The position numbers and the translations under genes were made by a program. From Oribacterium parvum (GTDB lineage Bacteria > Bacillota > Clostridia > Lachnospirales > Lachnospiraceae): a DNA stretch of 8,603 nucleotides. The stretch covers positions 1-8,603 of the forward strand of contig CALIEL010000260.1 in assembly GCA_938022235.1 (NCBI GenBank). The letters are read 5' to 3'. Each line of letters opens with the position of its first letter. Within the stretch, counting starts at the first letter, position 1. The notes beneath the pieces were generated by a model. That model worked only from the letters and a program-made list of their open reading frames with translations, was not told where the DNA came from and did not search any database. Of the stretch, positions 4,273-8,603 are shown piece by piece.

Positions 4273-6069
4273 TTATGCTTTGTGATATAAGTCTCTCATT
4301 TCCTGCACGATGCTATGGAACATACTGATGGCATCCACCATAGGCTTTTCCGTGGAAAGATCCACTCCCGCAAGCTGTAACAAGGATACAGGATCATTGG
4401 TGCAACCGCTGGACAGGAACTTCTTATATTGCTCCAGGGCTCCCTCTTCCTTGGCTAAAATTCTTTTGGCAATAGCACAGGATACGGCAAAGCTTGTTGC
4501 ATACTGATATACGTAGAAGTTGTAGTAAAAATGAGGGATTCTGCTCCATTCTACGGAAATCAGATCATCAATCTTCATATCCGGACCAAAGTAATAGCTA
4601 TTCAAATCATGATAGACTTTCTCCAGGCTATCTGCAGTGATGGCCTCTCCTGCTTCCAACATAGAAGCGGCTTTACGTTCAAACTCGGAAAGCATAGTTT
4701 GTCTAAAGAAGGTTCCCTTAAAGCTCTCCAGGAAATGGTTGTAAAGATAGAGCTTCTCTTCCTTGTTTTTTGCCTGTTCCATCAGATAGTATAACAGCAG
4801 CACTTCGTTGGTGGTGGAAGCTACTTCCGCAACAAAAAGCTTGTATTGAGAATTCAGGAAGCCCTGCTCCTTCTCCGAATAATAGGAATGCATGGCATGT
4901 CCCAGCTCATGGGCTAAGGTAAACAGGTCATCCATGGTGCCCTGATAGCTCATAAGGATAAAGGGATGAACGCCAAATACAGGGTTGCAGTATGCTCCCA
5001 CACGCTTTCCGTCATTTTCCTTGGCATCAATCCAATACTCGGAATAAGCTTTTTTCAAAAGCTCCTGATAGTCCTCTCCTAAAGGCTTTAGACCTTTTAA
5101 AATTACTTCCTTGGCTTCCTCAAAATCAATATGGTACTCGTAGTCCTTTACCATGGGCGCGTAAACGTCATACATGGAAAGATCCTCTAAGCCAAGCATT
5201 TCCTTTCGAAGAGCAACATAATCATGAAAGGCGGAAATCTTCTTGTGAACGGCGGAAATCAGATGATCCCAAACCTTCTCGGAAACATCCACTTCCCCTA
5301 CGGAAGCAGCAAAGGCTGTAGGATAGTTTCTGGCCTTGGCAAAGAAATACTGCTGCTTTAGCTGCGCGTCAAACAATGCGGCAAAGGTATTTCTATGATC
5401 CTGATATACCTTATAAAATGCTTCATATACCGCCTTACGTAGCGGACGGTTATTGCCGGTCTGTAAGGGGACAAAACGGGCGTTACTGACGGGGATTTCT
5501 TCCCCGTTCATTTCCACGGAAGGAAATTGAAGATCGGCATTTTGCAGCATGGAAAATGCCTGATAGGGACCGCTGGCCATGGACTGAGCCGATGCCAGAA
5601 GCTTCTCGGCATTCTTATCCAAAGTATGCTCTTTTAATCTTCTGACGTCCTTGATATAGACGGAATACCTCTCCAATTCCTTACAGTCTGAAAATGCTTT
5701 ATCCAGATATTCCGAAGACAAGGAAAGAATCTCCGGATCGAAAAAGGCTAATTTTTCTCCGTTTCGAACCTCCACAGCCATTGCTTTCTGATTTAAGCTT
5801 AAGGCTTCCTGGTCTTTGGTATCCACATCGCTTTTCATCATGCTGTAGGCCAAAAAGTGGCTGGATAATAAGGCTAATGCCTCTTTCTCCTTCAAAGCTT
5901 TTAATAAAATTTCCGAAGAACTGCCGAGACGTCCCTCATAGGAAGCAATTTCCGTTGCTTTCTCTTCGGATTCCGCCAAAGCCTTTAAAAATGCTTCATC
6001 ATTGGCATATAAATCATCAAAGTGCCAAACCTCTTCTCTACTTAGCTCATGTCTTTTTACACTCTTCAT
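4273..6069 (-). CDS. pepF: Oligoendopeptidase F, M3-family zinc metallopeptidase
   Basis: Cytoplasmic zinc endopeptidase that cuts short oligopeptides. The 598-residue length is usual for PepF. The zinc site is H387-E388-x-x-H391 (LAHELGHAMHS), with the third ligand probably E415 in FVAEVASTTNE. Substrate-binding tyrosines lie in the conserved HFYYNFYVYQYATS block (about 513-526). The N-terminal helical lobe (about 1-200) has the usual PepF layout, and no signal peptide is present. ATG at 6069 is preceded by AAAGG (6077-6081) with a 7-base spacer. It starts 13 bases after the rsfS stop, so it is probably transcribed with the upstream housekeeping operon. No convincing terminator follows, only two T runs without a stem. 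With the transporter downstream it forms a plausible peptide-uptake and hydrolysis pair. Confidence 0.95.
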   Translation of the reverse strand: MKSVKRHELSREEVWHFDDLYANDEAFLKALAESEEKATEIASYEGRLGSSSEILLKALKEKEALALLSSHFLAYSMMKSDVDTKDQEALSLNQKAMAVEVRNGEKLAFFDPEILSLSSEYLDKAFSDCKELERYSVYIKDVRRLKEHTLDKNAEKLLASAQSMASGPYQAFSMLQNADLQFPSVEMNGEEIPVSNARFVPLQTGNNRPLRKAVYEAFYKVYQDHRNTFAALFDAQLKQQYFFAKARNYPTAFAASVGEVDVSEKVWDHLISAVHKKISAFHDYVALRKEMLGLEDLSMYDVYAPMVKDYEYHIDFEEAKEVILKGLKPLGEDYQELLKKAYSEYWIDAKENDGKRVGAYCNPVFGVHPFILMSYQGTMDDLFTLAHELGHAMHSYYSEKEQGFLNSQYKLFVAEVASTTNEVLLLYYLMEQAKNKEEKLYLYNHFLESFKGTFFRQTMLSEFERKAASMLEAGEAITADSLEKVYHDLNSYYFGPDMKIDDLISVEWSRIPHFYYNFYVYQYATSFAVSCAIAKRILAKEEGALEQYKKFLSSGCTNDPVSLLQLAGVDLSTEKPMVDAISMFHSIVQEMRDLYHKA

Positions 6070-6082
6070 GCTATAGCCTTTC

Positions 6083-6412
6083 TTATAATTCTACTCTCTT
6101 GGCATCAGACCAGATTTTTTCCAGGTTGTAAAAGGATCTGGTTTCTTTATCAAAAAGATGCACGATAACATCCTTATAATCCAAAAGAATCCAACCGGAG
6201 CTGCTCTCTCCCTCCGCTTTACGATTATCCAAATGAACGGCTTCTTCCAGGGCATCCTTCAGGGCATCCAGCTGTCTTACATTATCTGCGGACACCAAAA
6301 CAAAATAATCCGATAAAACGGAGATTTCGGAAATGTCCAAAACGATAATGTCACTTCCTTTTTTCTCATCTAAAACAGATACAATTTTTTCACATAAGTC
6401 CAAAGATTCCAT
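6083..6412 (-). CDS. rsfS: Ribosome silencing factor RsfS
   Basis: RsfS (Iojap/YbeB family) binds ribosomal protein uL14 on the 50S subunit and blocks joining with 30S, lowering translation in starvation. The 109-residue protein has the family blocks in order: IIVLDISEISVLSDYFVL (about 22-39), the RQLDALKDALEE helix (about 46-57) and GWILLDYKDVIVHLFDKETRSFYNLEKIW (about 73-101). The ATG directly abuts the yqeK stop (TAAATG). A consensus AAGGAGG (6418-6424) lies within the last codons of yqeK, 5 bases from the ATG. Pairing of yqeK and rsfS is a common Firmicutes arrangement. Confidence 0.95.
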   Translation of the reverse strand: MESLDLCEKIVSVLDEKKGSDIIVLDISEISVLSDYFVLVSADNVRQLDALKDALEEAVHLDNRKAEGESSSGWILLDYKDVIVHLFDKETRSFYNLEKIWSDAKRVEL

Positions 6413-7006
6413 TTATACCTCCTTTTTCTCTTGATAATATGCTAACGCATCCAGGGATAAAGAGCAACAATGCTGTCCCTTTTCTTTTACATAGGCAATA
6501 CTTGCCTCTAAACAAAGCTTCACCGCCAAATCCAAATCTCGAAAGGCAATTTCCCGGATTGCATTTAAGTCCTCCCGATTTCCTCTTCTGACTTCAATGT
6601 AATCGGCCAGATATACAATCTTTTCCAAAGTGGTCATAGCCGGTTTTCCCAGGGTATGGTAGTAAATAGCGGAGAGAATCTCTTCATTGTCGATTTGAAA
6701 ATGTTTTTTGGCATAACAGGCGCCGTAAATACCGTGGAGAACCTGGGGCGCCTCCAAATACTCGGGAAGCAGAGGGATATGCTCTCTCTGACAAGCTTCC
6801 AGTAATTCTTTTTTCCCCATATATTTTGCACAGTCGTGGCAAAGTCCTGCAAGCTCCGCTTTTTGGAGGTCTACCCCGTGGGCCATAGCCAGACAGATGC
6901 TGGTAAAGGCCACACTTAAAGAATGCTCATAGCGCTCCTTCTTTAAATGCTCCTGCAAATGCTTTCGAATTTCTTCGATTTTTTGCATAAATTCTTTTTC
7001 TTCCAT
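6413..7006 (-). CDS. yqeK: YqeK, HD-domain symmetrical Ap4A hydrolase
   Basis: Predicted bis(5'-nucleosyl)-tetraphosphatase (symmetrical), splitting Ap4A to two ADP with a di-metal centre. The 197-residue protein carries the HD-type ligands: H28 (YEHSLSVA), H57-D58 (CHDCAK), H91 (VLHGIYGA), H117 (YYHTLG) and D135 (LADYIE). Length and motif spacing match the YqeK family found between nadD and rsfS. ATG at 7006 has AAAGAGG (7011-7017) with a short 4-base spacer. That ribosome binding site lies in the last unit of an 18-bp tandem repeat filling the gap from nadD, which may influence its translation. An inner Met at residue 7 has only a poor ribosome binding site. Confidence 0.92.
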   Translation of the reverse strand: MEEKEFMQKIEEIRKHLQEHLKKERYEHSLSVAFTSICLAMAHGVDLQKAELAGLCHDCAKYMGKKELLEACQREHIPLLPEYLEAPQVLHGIYGACYAKKHFQIDNEEILSAIYYHTLGKPAMTTLEKIVYLADYIEVRRGNREDLNAIREIAFRDLDLAVKLCLEASIAYVKEKGQHCCSLSLDALAYYQEKKEV

Positions 7007-7011
7007 GATTC

Positions 7012-7101
7012 CTCTTTGCTATAGATATCTTCTTCGATATAGTTGCTTTCTTCGATATAGTTGCTTTATTCGATATAGATATCCTCTTTATGATTTCCTT
7101 C
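7012..7101. repeat. 18-bp tandem repeat between nadD and yqeK
   Basis: Two identical units, TTCTTCGATATAGTTGCT (7030-7047 and 7048-7065), are flanked by diverged units at 7066-7083 (TTATTCGATATAGATATC) and 7012-7029 (CTCTTTGCTATAGATATC). A more degenerate unit lies at 7084-7101. They fill essentially the whole 96-base gap in an otherwise overlapping operon. The outer unit nearest yqeK supplies its ribosome binding site. The region has no ATG, GTG or TTG start on the minus strand before yqeK, so it is unlikely to be a separate gene. Slippage could change its copy number. Confidence 0.8.
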
Positions 7102-7102
7102 T

Positions 7103-7708
7103 TTAACGGTAGAAGCCCTTTTTCAAAATATACTCTTCCACCGACTTTGGAAGCATTCCATGAATGGACTTTCCTGCTTTCAGTCGATTCCGAATCTCCG
7201 TACTGGAAAGGTCTATAGCCGGCATAGGAAATAAGATGCAATGTAAAGAAAACTCTTTCTCCAAAGCCTTCCTTTCCTTTTGGAAAGTAGAGAACTCCAT
7301 CTCCCCGTTTCGATTGGCAACATAAAAATCTACCAGTTGCCCCAGTTCTTCTATTTTATGCCAGGAACGAAGGGTTAAAAACTGGTCGGTTCCGATTAAA
7401 AGACTGTAGGAATTCGTCGGATTCTGCCGCAGAAGTTCTCTTACCGTATCGATGGTATAGGAATTCCCATCCCTCTCTCCTTCCATAGGAGAGCAATCAA
7501 AATCCGGATATTTTTCAATAGCCAGTTCCAAAAGCTTAAGCCTATCGGCAAAGGGAAGCAAATCCTTCTGCTCTTTATGATAGGGGGTACCGGTGGGGAT
7601 AAAAAGAACCTTGGAAAAATGAGTGCTTTCCATGGCGGCTTCCGCCATTTTTAAATGTCCGTAATGCACCGGATTAAAGCTTCCCCCTAAAATGGCTATG
7701 GATTTCAT
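7103..7708 (-). CDS. nadD: Nicotinate-nucleotide adenylyltransferase
   Basis: Cytoplasmic enzyme joining nicotinate mononucleotide and ATP to give deamido-NAD, a late step of NAD synthesis. The 201-residue protein has the nucleotidyltransferase motifs: GGSFNPVHYGHL (8-19, with H15 and H18), IGTDQF (105-110), and SSTEIR (168-173), which binds the ATP phosphates. Length and order are standard. Its ATG overlaps the yhbY stop as ATGA, and its own Shine-Dalgarno sequence is weak, which suggests translational coupling to yhbY. An 18-bp tandem repeat follows its stop. Confidence 0.96.
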   Translation of the reverse strand: MKSIAILGGSFNPVHYGHLKMAEAAMESTHFSKVLFIPTGTPYHKEQKDLLPFADRLKLLELAIEKYPDFDCSPMEGERDGNSYTIDTVRELLRQNPTNSYSLLIGTDQFLTLRSWHKIEELGQLVDFYVANRNGEMEFSTFQKERKALEKEFSLHCILFPMPAIDLSSTEIRNRLKAGKSIHGMLPKSVEEYILKKGFYR

Positions 7709-8010
7709 AGAGAGAATTTCCTGTCTTTTTCTTCTTTTGCCGGTTTGTATAAGACGATCATACGACCGATAATCTGTACCAGCTCCGTTCCGGAACGTTC
7801 AGCAATGGTATTTCCCAGTTCTCGAAGATCATCGATACAATTTTTTAAAACATGAATCTTCATCAACTCATGTTTTTCCATATATTCCCTTACCGCTTCA
7901 ATAAATTCCGGAGTAATGGAATTCTTTCCCAAAGAAAGGGTTGGTTCTATCTTCTGTGCAGCTCCTTTTAAAACGGAACGCATTTTACTGTCTTTGATGT
8001 AGGATTTCAT
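7705..8010 (-). CDS. yhbY: YhbY, CRM-domain ribosome assembly RNA-binding protein
   Basis: A small CRM-domain RNA-binding protein associated with pre-50S particles. The 101-residue protein is a single CRM domain: an N-terminal helix and LSLGKNSITPEFIEAV (about 26-41), the strand block MKIHVLKN (about 50-57), and the C-terminal IIGRMIVLYKP (about 80-90). It starts ten residues before the MRSVLKG helix. It overlaps obg at its start and nadD at its end by ATGA, so the three are probably translationally coupled. Its position after the ribosome-assembly GTPase Obg fits its role. Confidence 0.93.
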   Translation of the reverse strand: MKSYIKDSKMRSVLKGAAQKIEPTLSLGKNSITPEFIEAVREYMEKHELMKIHVLKNCIDDLRELGNTIAERSGTELVQIIGRMIVLYKPAKEEKDRKFSL

Positions 8011-8603
8011 TCCTCGTCCTCCGTGTCATAATATTCAAATTCGTGGGCGTAAATCTTGATGGTATCCCCTTCTTTTAAGCCCATCTTCTTTAATTCTTTA
8101 ATAATTCCCTGCTCTACCATAAAACGCTGGAAGAAAAGGAAGCCCTTCTCCGCTTCCAGGTTGGTATAGCCCAGCATCTTCTCCATCTTGGGGCCTTCCA
8201 CGACAAAAACACCCTCTTCCGGATGATCATAGCTGATGGCCAGCATTTCTACCGCACCAAGATTTTCCAGATCCACTTCGCTTTCATAGACTACAGCCTG
8301 CTCTTTATTTTCTTCCAATAGCTCCCAGGTTTTCTCCAATATGGGTAAAATTCCTTGATTGGAAGCTGCGGAAAGACGGAAAAAGGGGAGATTATGCTCT
8401 GTACAATACTTCTCCAAAAGAGCCAGATTCTCTTCCTGCTCCTCGCTTTGTACCAGCTCTATCTTGTTGGCGGCCACAATCATAGGCTTACGGAGAATTT
8501 CCTCATCATATTCTTCACATTCCTTTTGAATTTGTAAAAAATCCTCCAGAGGCTTTCGGCCTTCCGTTCCGGCGGCATCCACCATATGAATTAAAACTCT
8601 GGA
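8007..8603 (-). CDS. obgE: Obg GTPase, C-terminal part (5' end outside window)
   Basis: GTPase that acts in late 50S assembly and links growth to nucleotide levels. Only the last 198 codons are present; the reading frame continues through the window edge, so an apparent Met start near 8585 is internal. Seen here are the end of the G domain, including VLIHMVDAAGTEGR, a G4 motif that reads NKIE (8457-8468) where NKxD is the rule, and a G5-like LSAASNQGI. The Obg-specific C-terminal domain follows (FVVEGPKMEKMLGYTNLEAEKGF, then EGDTIKIYAHEFEYYD) and ends in an acidic tail. The N-terminal glycine-rich domain and the G1-G3 motifs are outside the window. The stop overlaps the yhbY start as ATGA. 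Confidence 0.95.
   Translation of the reverse strand, partial: SRVLIHMVDAAGTEGRKPLEDFLQIQKECEEYDEEILRKPMIVAANKIELVQSEEQEENLALLEKYCTEHNLPFFRLSAASNQGILPILEKTWELLEENKEQAVVYESEVDLENLGAVEMLAISYDHPEEGVFVVEGPKMEKMLGYTNLEAEKGFLFFQRFMVEQGIIKELKKMGLKEGDTIKIYAHEFEYYDTEDEE

Noticed and set aside
2126..6131. Several plus-strand open frames opposite lexA, the transporter and pepF
   Set aside because: All lie antisense to strong genes, have no recognisable domain or ribosome binding site, and match the pattern of shadow frames.
7012..7101. CRISPR array
   Set aside because: The units are contiguous with no unique spacers and no cas genes are present; this is a simple tandem repeat.
6927..7241. Minus-strand 104-codon open frame across the nadD end, the tandem repeat and the yqeK start
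   Set aside because: It is out of frame with two well-supported genes and has no ribosome binding site. It stays open through the repeat only because the 18-base unit is a multiple of three and lacks stops, giving a low-complexity Lys/Ile/Ser stretch.

Overview
The window looks like chromosomal DNA of a low-to-medium GC Firmicute, most likely Lachnospiraceae (Clostridia). The evidence is the leftward gene order obg-yhbY-nadD-yqeK-rsfS with lexA nearby, strong AGGAGG-type ribosome binding sites, TATAAT-type promoters with a TG extension, and protein sequences typical of anaerobic Clostridia. The genus cannot be fixed from the sequence alone. Nine of the ten clear genes lie on the minus strand; only the recombinase at the left edge is on the plus strand.

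Left region (1-1343): a near-perfect 17-bp inverted repeat sits directly upstream of a good extended -10 promoter. Next come a ~130-base leader with a 31-codon ORF and a short direct repeat, then an intact tyrosine recombinase whose length and layout resemble the single-chain chromosome-dimer recombinase XerS. A bidirectional hairpin separates it from the convergent genes.

SOS block (1324-2627, minus): lexA with its own promoter and a LexA-box-like operator over the -35, followed by a small unrecognised protein with a probable C-terminal helix-turn-helix. A strong intrinsic terminator for the next gene upstream abuts the operator.

Peptide-use block (2715-6069, minus): a POT/PTR2-family peptide transporter with its own probable promoter, and the M3 metallopeptidase oligoendopeptidase F. 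Together they could import and hydrolyse small peptides in the cytoplasm.

Housekeeping operon (6083-8603, minus): obg (5' end outside the window), yhbY, nadD, yqeK and rsfS. Genes are joined by ATGA overlaps or zero gap, except for a 96-base nadD-yqeK gap filled by an 18-bp tandem repeat. These genes link 50S ribosome assembly and silencing (Obg, YhbY, RsfS) with NAD synthesis (NadD) and Ap4A breakdown (YqeK). pepF follows rsfS by 13 bases and is probably a late member of this operon.

Most of the window is ordinary core genome. The parts worth a second look are the recombinase and its upstream inverted repeat, the unknown protein behind lexA, the loss of the ExxER motif in the POT transporter, the tandem repeat ahead of yqeK, and an NKxE instead of NKxD in the Obg GTPase domain.
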